From: CBDBES01 sp965204465
Lineage (GTDB): Bacteria; Spirochaetota; Leptospiria; Turneriellales; CBDBES01
Assembly (NCBI GenBank): GCA_965204465.1
Contig: CBDBES010000002.1
Location: 744,001-808,000, forward strand
Length of the DNA stretch: 64,000 nt
Direction of reading: 5' to 3'
The translations under genes were made by a program, and so were the position numbers. The notes under the pieces were generated by a model. The model ran no database searches and was not told where the DNA came from. It saw only the letters and a program-made list of their open reading frames with translations. Numbering within the stretch: position 1 is the first letter of the stretch; the number at the start of each line of letters is the position of its first letter. Positions 8,317-17,691 of the stretch are shown one piece after another.

Positions 8317-8760
8317 TTAATCACTTTCAAATAGGGCACTTATCATTATATTTTTATTTAGGTTCAGTATACAAGTCGTATCTGTTATATTGGAACAATC
8401 ATTACCCCATGAGACAAAATGGTAATCAGCAGAATGAATCGCAGTAAAGATGATCTCTGATCCAGCTGCCAGATTTCTTTGAATACAATTTATTCTATTT
8501 GCTTCCGAACATTCTACAGTTTTTGTAGCATCTATAGTTACAGCTTCTGTGGCAAGAAAATCCTGAATATTTGAGAAATCTGCTTCAACGACTTCGATAT
8601 TATTTGGTTTTATAGAAATAATACCATTGAGAGGAGTTTCGACTGTAATGGTATAGTGAACATTTGACTTATTTGATTCGCATTGAATCACAAAAATAGA
8701 ATAGAAGAAGACGATTATTTTGAAAAAAAGCCTTTTATTATATTTATTTAGTGAAATCAT
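8317..8760 (-). CDS. Short lipoprotein with one InlB-like bacterial repeat domain
   Basis: The start is taken at the ATG at 8758-8760, which has an AGAGG ribosome-binding site, rather than an in-frame codon 27 residues upstream. The product is about 147 residues. A lysine-rich N-terminus and hydrophobic stretch lead to FVIQC (Cys27), a loose spirochaete-type lipobox. The mature part has one bacterial repeat domain with four cysteines: ETPLNGIISIKP, EIIFTAIHSADYHFVSWGNDCSN, TCILNLNKNIMISALF. Such domains occur in surface or periplasmic proteins and are thought to act as structural spacers or adhesive modules. The C-terminus looks truncated relative to an ancestral protein whose remains lie at 8061-8313. 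Function unknown. Confidence 0.7.
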   Translation of the reverse strand: MISLNKYNKRLFFKIIVFFYSIFVIQCESNKSNVHYTITVETPLNGIISIKPNNIEVVEADFSNIQDFLATEAVTIDATKTVECSEANRINCIQRNLAAGSEIIFTAIHSADYHFVSWGNDCSNITDTTCILNLNKNIMISALFESD

Positions 8761-8856
8761 GATGAGACCTCTTAAAATTACAATTTTAATGTGATATAAT
8801 TCATATATATCAGTTTTAATTATTATCGATATTCCTGTCAAGCCTTAAAACACTTT

Positions 8857-9516
8857 TTATTTGTATAATAAATATCTGGGTCTTTTTGTTATGCTAATGT
8901 CATCCATAAAAAAGGTTTGGTTTATTCTTAACCTTTTTGTTTGCCCAGGGTCATAGATGAATCCATGAATTTTTAATGGAGTGTTCTCTTTTAGGGAAAG
9001 ATCTTTCTGGTATACATTCAGAGGTAATTTTAATGTTAATTTTTTCCAGCCCCTGAATTTCATCGCTCCAAGATACAATACTTTAAATTTGCCTTTTGTG
9101 TCTTCTAATTTAATATATAATTTTCCAGAGTTAAAAAAACCAAAGATCCATACATGGATTTCTTTACAATATTCATATATCTTCAAGGGATCTTTAAAGT
9201 AAACCAGAATATTTTCATATCCTGAATTTAAAGTGTGTATTCCAAGATATCTTTTTGAATGGGTTAATGGAGCAGGAAAATGATCAAACCATTTGATACT
9301 TGGTTTTTGTTTAGCAGATGTTCTTATCAGAAGGTCTTCTGTATTTAAGGATTCAAACCCTTCTAGTGTTACTTCTTTATAAATAAAATCAAAAATATTT
9401 TGAGCAGATAATCTGTTTTTAGTTTTTGAGTATAATATTGTATCTCCTATGATAGGAATTATACAGAAAAGCAAAGAGTAAAAAAAAAAGATAATTATGA
9501 TCCTATAACATTTCAT
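8857..9516 (-). CDS. FlaA-like periplasmic flagellar filament sheath protein
   Basis: A 219-residue secreted protein with an N-terminal signal segment (IIIIFFFYSLLFCIIPIIG). The body follows the spirochaete FlaA pattern: LEGFESLNTEDL near residue 51, a KEIHVWIFGFFNSGKLYIKLEDTKGKFKVLYLG strand series near 118-150, the FRGWKKLTLKLP motif, and a C-terminal FFMDDISI strand. FlaA forms the sheath of periplasmic flagella and its presence argues for a spirochaete. It is shorter than typical FlaA and divergent, so it may be an accessory member. Its ATG overlaps the carB stop as ATGA (9513-9516), which indicates translational coupling. Family membership is my recognition from sequence pattern, not a search. 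Confidence 0.65.
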   Translation of the reverse strand: MKCYRIIIIFFFYSLLFCIIPIIGDTILYSKTKNRLSAQNIFDFIYKEVTLEGFESLNTEDLLIRTSAKQKPSIKWFDHFPAPLTHSKRYLGIHTLNSGYENILVYFKDPLKIYEYCKEIHVWIFGFFNSGKLYIKLEDTKGKFKVLYLGAMKFRGWKKLTLKLPLNVYQKDLSLKENTPLKIHGFIYDPGQTKRLRINQTFFMDDISITKRPRYLLYK

Positions 9517-12500
9517 TTTGCCAAAGGATAAATATTTACCTCATCAGAAGAAATATTCATCATCCCTTCGAATGCCTCTAGGGCAGCGGCCAATGTAGTT
9601 ACATAAGGAATATTATATTTTATGGCGGCTAATCGGATTTCCAGTGCATCGTTCATAGTAATATGATCTGTTGGAATGTTTAAAATAAAATGAATACTAT
9701 TTTCTTCAATGGCATTTACAATATGCGGACTGCCTTCATGCACCTTATTGATAGAATTTACTCCCAGACCTTTTCCAGAGAAGAAGTCAGATGTGCCTTT
9801 TGTAGCGATTACGTTGTAATGATTTTCAAGCAATCTCTCAACAGGTTTTTCTAGAAATGGCTTTGAAATATCATTTACAGAGATGAAAATAGTTCCCTTT
9901 GAAGGAAGAGGAAAACCCGCTGCTTCCTGGGCTTTGTAAAATGCCTCAGAGGGGGTTTTACCGATACCCATTACTTCTCCTGTAGATTTCATTTCAGGGC
10001 CTAGTATTGTATCCACTCCTGAAAATTTTTTGAAAGGTAAAACGACTTCTTTAACATTGTAAAGATTCCCATGAGTAAATATAGATGATTGAAATTGATT
10101 CAGCTTTTTTCCCATAATGATCTTGGTGGCGATCTTTGCCAAAGGTACTCCTATTGCTTTAGAGACAAAAGGAATTGTACGACTAGCTCTTGGATTGACT
10201 TCCAGAATATAAAGTAAATTGTTTTGAATCGCAAATTGTATATTGATCAATCCTTTTACCTTTAATTCAAGAGCAACTTTTTTAGTAACTTGTTTTATTT
10301 CTTCTAATATTTCTAAAGAGATATTTTTGGGGGGTAAAATGCAGGCACTATCTCCGGAATGCACCCCAGCTTGTTCGATGTGCTCCATTATACCCGCCAC
10401 CACTACTTCTTCCTGATCACAAAGAGCGTCTACATCCACTTCGATTGCATTCTGTAGAAATTGATCTATTAATACCGGTTGATCTGCGGATATTTCTGTG
10501 GTTTTTTCCATGTATTCCTGCAATTGTTTATCATTGTATACGATCGCCATGGCCCTACCACCCAGAACATAAGAAGGCCTTATCAACAAAGGATAACCAA
10601 TTTTTCTGGCAGCCTCTAAAGCAGACTGCATATTGATAGCAACCTCTCCTATAGGCTGTCTTAGATCCAGCCTTTGAATTAATTCATTGAATAGACTCCT
10701 GTTTTCTGCCCTGCGAATGTCCAATGGAGAAGTACCCAATATCTTTACCCCTTTTTTTTCCAGTTCATTGGATAGGCTTAAAGGAGTTTGTCCACCAAAT
10801 TGAATGATAACTCCTAATAGTTTGCCCTTGGTCATTTCTTTCTTGTATATTGACAGTATGGATTCTAAACTAAGGGGTTCAAAATAAAGTCTGTCTGAAG
10901 AATCATGATCGGTGGATACAGTTTCTGGATTAGAATTGACCATAATACTTTCTATTTTCATTTCCTGCAAAGAAAAAGAGGCATGACAACAACAATAATC
11001 AAATTCGATTCCTTGCCCAATTCTATTGGGTCCGCCTCCCAGTATGATCACTTTTTCTTTTTCAGAGACTTGGGATTCACATTCTTCTTCATAAGTTGAG
11101 TAAAGATAGGGAGTGTATGATTCAAATTCTGCTGCACAGGTATCGACTCTTTTAAAAACCGGATGAATATCATGATCATCTCTTGCAAAGGTAATTTCTG
11201 TTTCCCTATGATAGATTTTTTGTTGCAGATCAGATAATTTTTCAAGATATTCACGAGACCCTTTTTTTATATAAAGCAATTGTTGAACGGTCTTTTTGTA
11301 TTCTATATGTAGGGTTAAAACCGCAATTTGGAGATCAGAATATCCCATTTGTTTTGCCTTCTTCAAATAAAATCTATCTATTTTTTTTTCTTTATCAAAA
11401 TGTTCTTTAAATTCTTGTTCAAAATGGATCATCTTTTGCATTTGGTATAAGAACCATGGATCAATCTGAGTCATTTCATGGATATTCTGGACCGACATTC
11501 CATTTAAAAAAGCCTCTCTTATATAAAAAATTCTTTGGTCATTTGGGGTGGATAGGACTTCTTTCCAAAATTCTTTTAATATTGCCTTTCCTTCTTCTTT
11601 TTTATGTTCCACGATCAAATAGTACTCTAGATTACCATCAGATCCCCATCCATGTTTTTTAACTTCCAGAGAACGCAATGCTTTTTGAAATGACTCTGAA
11701 AATGTTCTTCCCAGAGCCATTGCTTCCCCTACAGAATGCATTTGAGTACCCAAAGTTCTTGAAGTGCCCGGGAATTTTTCAAAATTAAACCTTGGTATTT
11801 TTGTTACGATATAGTCAATAGTAGGCTCAAAACATGCAGGTGTCTTTTCCGTTATTTCATTCATGATCTCTGGTAATAGATACCCTACAGAAAGTTTGGC
11901 TGCAATCCTTGCAATGGCAAATCCTGTTGCCTTACTTGCAAGCGCAGAAGAACGACTGACTCTTGGATTCATTTCAATGACCATAACCTTGCCATTTTCA
12001 GGGTTTACTGCAAACTGTATATTAGATCCACCTGTTTCTACCCCTATTTCTTGCATGATCTGAATTGACATATTTCTTAAATTTTGATATTCCTTGTCGG
12101 ATAGAGTTTGTTGAGGGGCTACTGTAATAGAGTCTCCCGTATGTACTCCCATTGGATCTATATTTTCGATACTGCAGATGATCACTACATTATTAGCCAT
12201 GTCTCTCATCACTTCAAGTTCAAACTCTTTCCATCCTAAAACAGACTCTTCTATCAGTACCTGGGCTACAGGACTATCCTTAAAAGCCTTCGATATCATT
12301 CCTGGAAAGCTTTCCATAGAATAGCATATTCCACTCCCTGACCCTCCTAAAGTAAAAGAGGGCCTTAAAATGACTGGGAAGTCAATTGTTTCTATTGCCC
12401 TTTTAGCCCCATCAAGATCTTGCACTAATTCTGAACGAGGTACATCAATCCCTATTTTTTTCATTGCTTTCTTAAAAAGGCTTCTATCTTCTGCTTTTTG

Positions 12501-12869
12501 GATTGCCTTTGCATTTGCCCCGATCATTTCAACGCCATATTGATCTAAAATTCCTTTTTCATGCAATTCTATGGCTGCATTTAAAGCAGTTTGACCACCC
12601 ACAGTAGGTAACAGAGCATCTGGTCTTTCTTTTTTAATGATCGTTGTTAAGTAGGGTAATGTAATTGGCTCAATATAAACTCTATCTACCATTTCAGGGT
12701 CAGTCATAATGGTGGCCGGATTAGAATTGATCAATACTGTTTCATAACCTTCTTCTCTAAGAGCCTTAACAGCCTGTGTACCTGAATAATCAAATTCACT
12801 GGCCTGCCCGATAACAATAGGCCCTGAACCTATGATCATAATCTTTTTTATGTCTTTTCTATATGGCAT
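9513..12869 (-). CDS. carB: Carbamoyl-phosphate synthase large subunit
   Basis: Makes carbamoyl phosphate from bicarbonate, ammonia and two ATP for pyrimidine and arginine synthesis. The 1118 residues show the classic duplication: N-terminal half starting IMIIGSGPIVIGQASEFDYSGTQA with ATP-grasp elements (LRPSFTLGGSGSGI, EMNPRVSRSSALASKATG), a central oligomerisation region, and a second half starting VIILGGGPNRIGQGIEFDYCC with LIRPSYVLGGRAM and EVNPRASRTIPFVSKAIG. The last 130 residues are the MGS-like allosteric domain (TKGTSDFF, NIPTD). It is about 40 residues longer than the E. coli protein. carA is not in this window. A FlaA-like gene is coupled to its 3' end. Confidence 0.97.
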   Translation of the reverse strand: MPYRKDIKKIMIIGSGPIVIGQASEFDYSGTQAVKALREEGYETVLINSNPATIMTDPEMVDRVYIEPITLPYLTTIIKKERPDALLPTVGGQTALNAAIELHEKGILDQYGVEMIGANAKAIQKAEDRSLFKKAMKKIGIDVPRSELVQDLDGAKRAIETIDFPVILRPSFTLGGSGSGICYSMESFPGMISKAFKDSPVAQVLIEESVLGWKEFELEVMRDMANNVVIICSIENIDPMGVHTGDSITVAPQQTLSDKEYQNLRNMSIQIMQEIGVETGGSNIQFAVNPENGKVMVIEMNPRVSRSSALASKATGFAIARIAAKLSVGYLLPEIMNEITEKTPACFEPTIDYIVTKIPRFNFEKFPGTSRTLGTQMHSVGEAMALGRTFSESFQKALRSLEVKKHGWGSDGNLEYYLIVEHKKEEGKAILKEFWKEVLSTPNDQRIFYIREAFLNGMSVQNIHEMTQIDPWFLYQMQKMIHFEQEFKEHFDKEKKIDRFYLKKAKQMGYSDLQIAVLTLHIEYKKTVQQLLYIKKGSREYLEKLSDLQQKIYHRETEITFARDDHDIHPVFKRVDTCAAEFESYTPYLYSTYEEECESQVSEKEKVIILGGGPNRIGQGIEFDYCCCHASFSLQEMKIESIMVNSNPETVSTDHDSSDRLYFEPLSLESILSIYKKEMTKGKLLGVIIQFGGQTPLSLSNELEKKGVKILGTSPLDIRRAENRSLFNELIQRLDLRQPIGEVAINMQSALEAARKIGYPLLIRPSYVLGGRAMAIVYNDKQLQEYMEKTTEISADQPVLIDQFLQNAIEVDVDALCDQEEVVVAGIMEHIEQAGVHSGDSACILPPKNISLEILEEIKQVTKKVALELKVKGLINIQFAIQNNLLYILEVNPRASRTIPFVSKAIGVPLAKIATKIIMGKKLNQFQSSIFTHGNLYNVKEVVLPFKKFSGVDTILGPEMKSTGEVMGIGKTPSEAFYKAQEAAGFPLPSKGTIFISVNDISKPFLEKPVERLLENHYNVIATKGTSDFFSGKGLGVNSINKVHEGSPHIVNAIEENSIHFILNIPTDHITMNDALEIRLAAIKYNIPYVTTLAAALEAFEGMMNISSDEVNIYPLAK

Positions 12870-13090
12870 TAAAAGACGATATTATTCATGACAAGGATAA
12901 ACAGTTCCTGTGAGTTCATGAATACTTATGAGTAATTTATTTATTTTCATTGATCCAAATGGAATATATTGGATAGTTTTTATAAATATTATATTAGGTC
13001 AATTAAGATAGAAATTAAAATACCAATATATGGAATGGATATATTTTAATATGTATCTTCATGGATAATTGGAATAAGAGCTAAAATATT

Positions 13091-13351
13091 ATGACATCCC
13101 AAGAGAAGGCAAGATTGATCCGCTTAGGGAACCAGGCGTTCCATGAAAGAAACATCGAGGAAGCCGCTAAAATTTTTAAATTAGTAAATTATAAAGATGG
13201 TTTGATTCGTCTGGGAGATTATTTTTATTTTACAGAAAAAAAACCTTTGATCGCTTATGGCTATTATCAGAAAGGAAATCATAAAAAAATGCTACAAAAA
13301 TTACATGAAAACTTTGTCTTTGCATTACGCTGCTGGTTATCTGATCAATGA
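13091..13351 (+). CDS. Conserved-looking small TPR-like protein of unknown function
   Basis: An 86-residue protein, MTSQEKARLIRLGNQAFHERN followed by IEEAAKIFKLVNYKDGLIRLGDYFYF and IAYGYYQKGNHKKMLQKLHENFVFALRCWL. The helical pattern resembles a minimal TPR-type pair (AAKIFKLV...GLIRLGDYFY...AYGYYQKG). It reminds me of small hypothetical proteins seen in spirochaetes, but I cannot name it. It is a lone plus-strand gene between carB and the large TPR gene, both minus. The initiator ATG has no strong ribosome-binding site (GAGCTAAAATATT). Confidence 0.6.
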   Translation: MTSQEKARLIRLGNQAFHERNIEEAAKIFKLVNYKDGLIRLGDYFYFTEKKPLIAYGYYQKGNHKKMLQKLHENFVFALRCWLSDQ

Positions 13352-13464
13352 AATTATATCTATAAAAAATTTTGATCCAAGGCATACTGAACCAATTAAT
13401 ATATCCTTTTTTTTTAATTGAAATACATGAACATTCAGTTCATCATCTATACAATATAGTTTTG

Positions 13465-13496
13465 AAAAGAGCGTAGGCTGCTCTCTTAGTTTTTTT
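13465..13496 (+). terminator. Possible intrinsic terminator
   Basis: AAAAGAGC (13465-13472) can pair with GCTCTCTT with one mismatch across a 7-nt loop, followed by AG and a run of T. It lies downstream of the small plus-strand gene and overlaps the stop of the minus-strand TPR gene. Confidence 0.35.
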
Positions 13497-15498
13497 GTAA
13501 CTGAGCAAGAGCCGCTCTTTTGTTTTGAAATGCCTGATCATTAGAAGGATCAAGTTCCAACGCCCTTCTGAAATCATCCAATGCTTTTAAGTGCAGGCTA
13601 TCTTTAAAAAAGAGTATACCCCGCAATGTATGAGCTTTGGATAACAAGGCAGGTTGAATATTTTTTGATTTTATTATGCTTATTAGCTCTTCTTCTGCTT
13701 TTTCTTTAGACTCCAGAGTATTTTCTTTTATGAATGCCTTTGCTAGAAAGAACCTTGGCTCCATATTATCAGGTTTTAGAATAATGGCTTTCTGTAAATA
13801 AGCATAAGATAAAGAAGGTGGTTTATTAGAAGATAAAATACTGTCTGATATTTCCATCAGACTATCATAACGCATTTTAGAATCATCTACTCTGATGACC
13901 TTTTCAAAATATTTTATCGCTGTATCATAGTCTTTTCTTTCTTTAAAAATTCTACCCAAATTAAAATATGCAAAAGAAACGTCATTGTCTTTGCTCCTGG
14001 GGTGTTCCACCACTCTTTGCAAAATAACTTCCGCCTCTGAAGATAAGCCTAGTCTTGCATATAATTTTCCAAGTGATTGTAATATTTGTATATTATCAGG
14101 GTTGATCTTTAATGCCTCTTTATAGGTGGAAATGGATCTATTTGGCCTACCGCTCAAAGCGTATACATCTGCAATAGAGACCAAAATATCTTCATTGCCA
14201 GGGTCAAGATCATAAGAATTTTTTAAAGAGATCATAGCTCTTTCCCAGTTTCTTAATTTACTATATACAATTCCAAGATTGTACAGAGCTTGTGACTTTT
14301 CTAATGTTTTTGTGGATACAGAAAGAGTTTTGTTTAAAGTGCTGATGGCATTGTCCCATTTCCCTTGTTGAACTAATATATCCCCCAGGAAAGATAGTAA
14401 TCTGGAATTATTAGGGGCATCTTGTAATCCTATACGTAGTGATTGTTCTGCTTGCGCCAGATTACCTATTTCATCATAGAGATGTGCTATGTATAGATAA
14501 GAAATAGGATTTCCTCCTCCAGATGAAATAGATTTTTTTAGACTTTGAATCGATCCTTGTATATTCCCTAGACGATATTGGATCAAGGCCAAATTATAAT
14601 GATATTTTGGATTGTTAGGAGCAATGCTTGTTGCTTTTTGAAAGTAATATTTAGCATTTGGGAGGTCCTCTAATTGAGTTGCATATAGTATGCCTAATTC
14701 ATTGGCTGATTTCATGGCAACCTCTGTATTGTCTCTTAATTCAATTGCCTTTAAAAAAGCTGCCTTTGCTTCGTTGATCTCTCCTTTTTTCTTGTGTATC
14801 TTTGCCAGATTATAAAATGCCAGAGAACTCTTGCTTTTTTCAGTAACTTCTTCCAGAGTCTTTTGAGCATTATCTAAAGTATTACTCTCATATTGTAGTT
14901 TACCTTTAAATATTTGAGAGTCGAATAAATCTGGCCTGAGTTTCTGGGCGGTGTCTAAAATTTGAATGGCCTCAGAATTACGTCCCGTATGGTTTAATGC
15001 AATTGCCTTATTATAGTAAGCATAAAAATTTTTAGGATCAAATTTAATGGCACGATCAAAAAAATTGATGGCTAAATTGAATTTCCCTTCTTCATCGGCA
15101 ATGATTCCCAGATAAACAGATGCATAGCTTTTTATATTCTCTGATTTTGAAGATTCCAATATATCCTGAAAATTAGTTTTAGCGGCTTTAATATATCCAT
15201 CTTTATACATATTAACGGATTTGCTTAGAATTTTGTCATTGGGTATCTCTGAAGGAAAAATTTTTTTGTTTTGGATCCCTTGTTCCTGCGAAAACTTATG
15301 TAATTTGGATATTCCAGTAGTTTGTTTCTTTTTCCAGAATAAATAATAAGTTCCTCCTCCAATAATGGCTGAACATATAACCAAAACAGATAACAAAATC
15401 CACCAGCGTGTTTTCTTTGTATCTTCTAAAGATTGTATGCTTGAATAAGAAGTCTCTCTTAAGTCTCTAATTCTAGGATGTTTTTTATCTTTTTCCAT
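13486..15498 (-). CDS. Membrane-anchored TPR-repeat protein
   Basis: 670 residues. A single transmembrane helix lies at about residues 32-53 (WWILLSVLVICSAIIGGGTYYLF) after a short cytosolic basic tail, so the large TPR part is probably periplasmic. The rest is a long run of canonical 34-residue TPRs, for example GKFNLAINFFDRAIKFDPKNFYAYYNKAIALNHTGR near 130, SEAIQILDTAQKLRPD, and a final HLKALDDFRRALELDPSNDQAFQNK. At least a dozen repeats can be traced. No enzymatic domain is seen; a scaffold role is likely. nusB ends four bases upstream of this start, so they share an operon with ribH and possibly the PilZ gene. Confidence 0.9.
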   Translation of the reverse strand: MEKDKKHPRIRDLRETSYSSIQSLEDTKKTRWWILLSVLVICSAIIGGGTYYLFWKKKQTTGISKLHKFSQEQGIQNKKIFPSEIPNDKILSKSVNMYKDGYIKAAKTNFQDILESSKSENIKSYASVYLGIIADEEGKFNLAINFFDRAIKFDPKNFYAYYNKAIALNHTGRNSEAIQILDTAQKLRPDLFDSQIFKGKLQYESNTLDNAQKTLEEVTEKSKSSLAFYNLAKIHKKKGEINEAKAAFLKAIELRDNTEVAMKSANELGILYATQLEDLPNAKYYFQKATSIAPNNPKYHYNLALIQYRLGNIQGSIQSLKKSISSGGGNPISYLYIAHLYDEIGNLAQAEQSLRIGLQDAPNNSRLLSFLGDILVQQGKWDNAISTLNKTLSVSTKTLEKSQALYNLGIVYSKLRNWERAMISLKNSYDLDPGNEDILVSIADVYALSGRPNRSISTYKEALKINPDNIQILQSLGKLYARLGLSSEAEVILQRVVEHPRSKDNDVSFAYFNLGRIFKERKDYDTAIKYFEKVIRVDDSKMRYDSLMEISDSILSSNKPPSLSYAYLQKAIILKPDNMEPRFFLAKAFIKENTLESKEKAEEELISIIKSKNIQPALLSKAHTLRGILFFKDSLHLKALDDFRRALELDPSNDQAFQNKRAALAQLQKN

Positions 15499-15501
15499 AA
15501 T

Positions 15502-15924
15502 TCATTTATTCTGATTGGCTTTGATCTCATTTTGATAATACCCGTCCAGGATGCCATTGACGAATCTGGTTGATTCTTCTTCGCCATATTCTTTTGCTAG
15601 TTGGACTCCTTCATTAATGGTCACCTGTGGGGGTATATGATCCATCATTTCATGTAATTGATAGATGGATATTCTTAAAATTGCCTTGATAATAGGAGTA
15701 ATACGATTAAAATTCCAATTTTGGGAATACTGTTTGATCAATGAATCAATTTCTTGCATAGAATTAAGAACCCCCTTAATGATCTTTTGAGCCATCTCTT
15801 TTTCACTTTCTTTGATCTGATAATCTATCCAATCAAAAGTAAGTAATTGTTCCAGAGGACGATCCTGGAATTCCTTTTGGTATATTGCCTGCATAGCAAA
15901 TATCCTGGCTCTATGGGGCTTCAT
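15502..15924 (-). CDS. nusB: Transcription antitermination protein NusB
   Basis: A 140-residue helical RNA-binding protein that joins NusE (S10) and boxA RNA in the antitermination complex of rRNA operons. Visible family features are the N-terminal RARIFAMQAIYQKEFQ helix with its basic RNA-contact residues, ITPIIKAILRISIYQLHEM, the conserved PPQVTINEGVQLAKEYGEEESTRFVNGILDG block, and a C-terminal short tail. Length and order are normal. The gene follows ribH, a pairing common in many bacteria (ribH-nusB), separated here by about 70 bp. Confidence 0.95.
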   Translation of the reverse strand: MKPHRARIFAMQAIYQKEFQDRPLEQLLTFDWIDYQIKESEKEMAQKIIKGVLNSMQEIDSLIKQYSQNWNFNRITPIIKAILRISIYQLHEMMDHIPPQVTINEGVQLAKEYGEEESTRFVNGILDGYYQNEIKANQNK

Positions 15925-15997
15925 CTTATTTTGGGAATATATATTTTCTTTTATCCATTAAGTAACCGTGTTGTATAAAAAGGCATAAAAAATAAAA

Positions 15998-16477
15998 TTA
16001 AATATTCGCATTTTGGTACATGATCAATAGATTCAAAAGAGTATGAGCTGCTTCTGATCCTTTATTGCCATATTTCATTCCTGCTCTATTCATTGCCTGT
16101 TCCATGTTGTCCACTGTTAATATTCCAAAGGTTACAGGCTTGCCAAACTCTATAGAAACAGATCGTATCCCCCTAGCACATTCTCCTGCGATATGATCAA
16201 AATGGGGAGTTTCTCCTCGAATCACTGCCCCTAAAGTTATAATACCATCGATATTCTTTTTTTGAAATATTCTTTTACACGTAATAGGGACTTCAAATCC
16301 TCCGGGTACCCAATAAAGATCAATTTCATTCTCTCGAATACCCCTTTTTAAGAGGGTTTCTAAAGATCCTTTTAAGAGTATTTCCGTAATATGCGAATTA
16401 AACTCTGAAGCTACAATAGCTATTTTAGAATGAATGACGCTATAATCCCATTTATATGTATTTATCTTAGCAGGCAT
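15998..16477 (-). CDS. ribH: 6,7-dimethyl-8-ribityllumazine synthase
   Basis: Penultimate enzyme of riboflavin synthesis; condenses 5-amino-6-ribitylaminouracil with 3,4-dihydroxy-2-butanone 4-phosphate. The 159 residues contain the IAIVASEFNSHITE strand, the WVPGGFEVP block, and the active-site GAVIRGETPHFDHIAGECARGI with the catalytic His. TFGILTVDNMEQA and NKGSEAAHTLLNL complete the pattern. It assembles into icosahedral or pentameric capsids in other bacteria. It sits five bases downstream of the PilZ membrane gene and upstream of nusB, so it is likely part of the same transcript. Confidence 0.97.
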   Translation of the reverse strand: MPAKINTYKWDYSVIHSKIAIVASEFNSHITEILLKGSLETLLKRGIRENEIDLYWVPGGFEVPITCKRIFQKKNIDGIITLGAVIRGETPHFDHIAGECARGIRSVSIEFGKPVTFGILTVDNMEQAMNRAGMKYGNKGSEAAHTLLNLLIMYQNANI

Positions 16478-16481
16478 TTTA

Positions 16482-17495
16482 CTATTTTTTATCGAAAAAA
16501 GTTACCATTTTATGTACTTTTTCTTTCAAAATTTTCTTTTGTACCCCTTTTTGTCTAAAAATAAATTTTAGTCCTATCCCGGTTGGTTTCTGGATAGCAA
16601 AAGAACGGTTTATCCATAAAATGGTAGCGGGTATTACAAAAAAATCTCCAGATAACTTAAATTCTAATCTTATTTTTTCGTTTTCAGAGATTTCTTGGGA
16701 AATATCTTCTGTATCCAATTCCAGGAAGCATCCATCAATAGAAAAATTTAATATATTTACTTTTTTGGATATTCTATCATTCCAGACTTTTGCCGGAATA
16801 TTCACATATACCCGTTGAAAACCTCTTTTTTTGAATAATTTTTTAATTTCTCTTTTTTGGTCTTTGTTCAGATCATTAAACTGAAGTCCATATTCTTTTC
16901 CATTTGTATGTACAATTGTACCAGAACAATTTAGAAAAAAGTCTGCAGTTTCCATGCTGAATGCTACTTCCTGGCCATCTACAAATAAATTATCTCCTCC
17001 TATTAAGGAACATCCCTGTATTGAAATATCTTTCACAAATGTACTATGACAATCTATTATGGTTAGATTTGCTATATCTATCCTAAGGTTTTTTCGAAAC
17101 CCTCTTCTATTTTTATCAAAATAAGTAAAATAAAAATCTTTTTTCAGTATAAACAGGAATATATAAAATACTCCCAAATAGGGTATGAACCAGACAGGTT
17201 GTTTGAAAAAATATTCAGATGCCTGGAAGAGAATAAAAGGAATGAGTAGTAAATTGTTTACAAAGAAAAAAATATAAGAAAAAGTAGTCGTATAGTAAAG
17301 CAATATGATTGAAAAAAAATATAGTAGTATTAAAATAAAGTGGATTTGCGTTAAATTCTGCCAAAATTCATTTGTTAAAGAAAACGTAATATAATCTTCT
17401 CTGGAAAATAAAAACATACTAGTAACAAGTATGATCAAACTAAAAAAAGTAATCAATTGATATTTCAGAGGCCTTTTTAATATTATTTTTTTCAT
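16482..17495 (-). CDS. Membrane protein with two PilZ-like domains
   Basis: 337 residues. About four hydrophobic segments fill the N-terminal 120 residues (LITFFSLIILVTSMFLF, FILILLYFFSIILLYYTTTF, FFVNNLLLIPFILF, VWFIPYLGVFYIFLFIL). Two PilZ-like beta barrels follow. The first begins with basic RRGFRKNLRID near 131 and contains VKDISIQGCSL; the second has RVYVNIPAKVW near 230 and ILNFSIDGCFLEL. PilZ domains bind cyclic di-GMP through RxxxR and (D/N)xSxxG. The second motif is well kept in both copies (DISIQG, NFSIDG). The arginine motif is recognisable only in the first copy. A c-di-GMP receptor role is an inference. Confidence 0.75.
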   Translation of the reverse strand: MKKIILKRPLKYQLITFFSLIILVTSMFLFSREDYITFSLTNEFWQNLTQIHFILILLYFFSIILLYYTTTFSYIFFFVNNLLLIPFILFQASEYFFKQPVWFIPYLGVFYIFLFILKKDFYFTYFDKNRRGFRKNLRIDIANLTIIDCHSTFVKDISIQGCSLIGGDNLFVDGQEVAFSMETADFFLNCSGTIVHTNGKEYGLQFNDLNKDQKREIKKLFKKRGFQRVYVNIPAKVWNDRISKKVNILNFSIDGCFLELDTEDISQEISENEKIRLEFKLSGDFFVIPATILWINRSFAIQKPTGIGLKFIFRQKGVQKKILKEKVHKMVTFFDKK

Positions 17496-17658
17496 TTTTT
17501 TATACTAAATAATCTATCTATACAATATTCATTGTTATGACATTTTACTTGCTTGTCAATTGTTTTTTTTCTTTAGTTTTAGTATATATGTAACAGTTCG
17601 TTTACCGTTGTCAAGAGAGATTTTACATCGTTTTCAAAGGTTTGGTTCTTGGAAATAC
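17496..17658. other. Intergenic stretch with nothing recognised
   Basis: AT-rich sequence upstream of the PilZ gene. No gene, RNA or repeat seen; it presumably contains the promoter of the PilZ-ribH-nusB-TPR unit. Confidence 0.4.
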
Positions 17659-17686
17659 TTGACTGTATATTGTTCTGTAAGATAAG
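17659..17686 (+). promoter_or_regulatory. Candidate promoter for the hairpin-array RNA
   Basis: TTGACT at 17659-17664 and GATAAG at 17681-17686 with a 16-base spacer form a fair sigma-70-like pair. It precedes the hairpin array and its terminator on the same strand. Matches of this quality are common in AT-rich DNA, so support is modest. Confidence 0.35.
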
Positions 17687-17691
17687 CAGTA

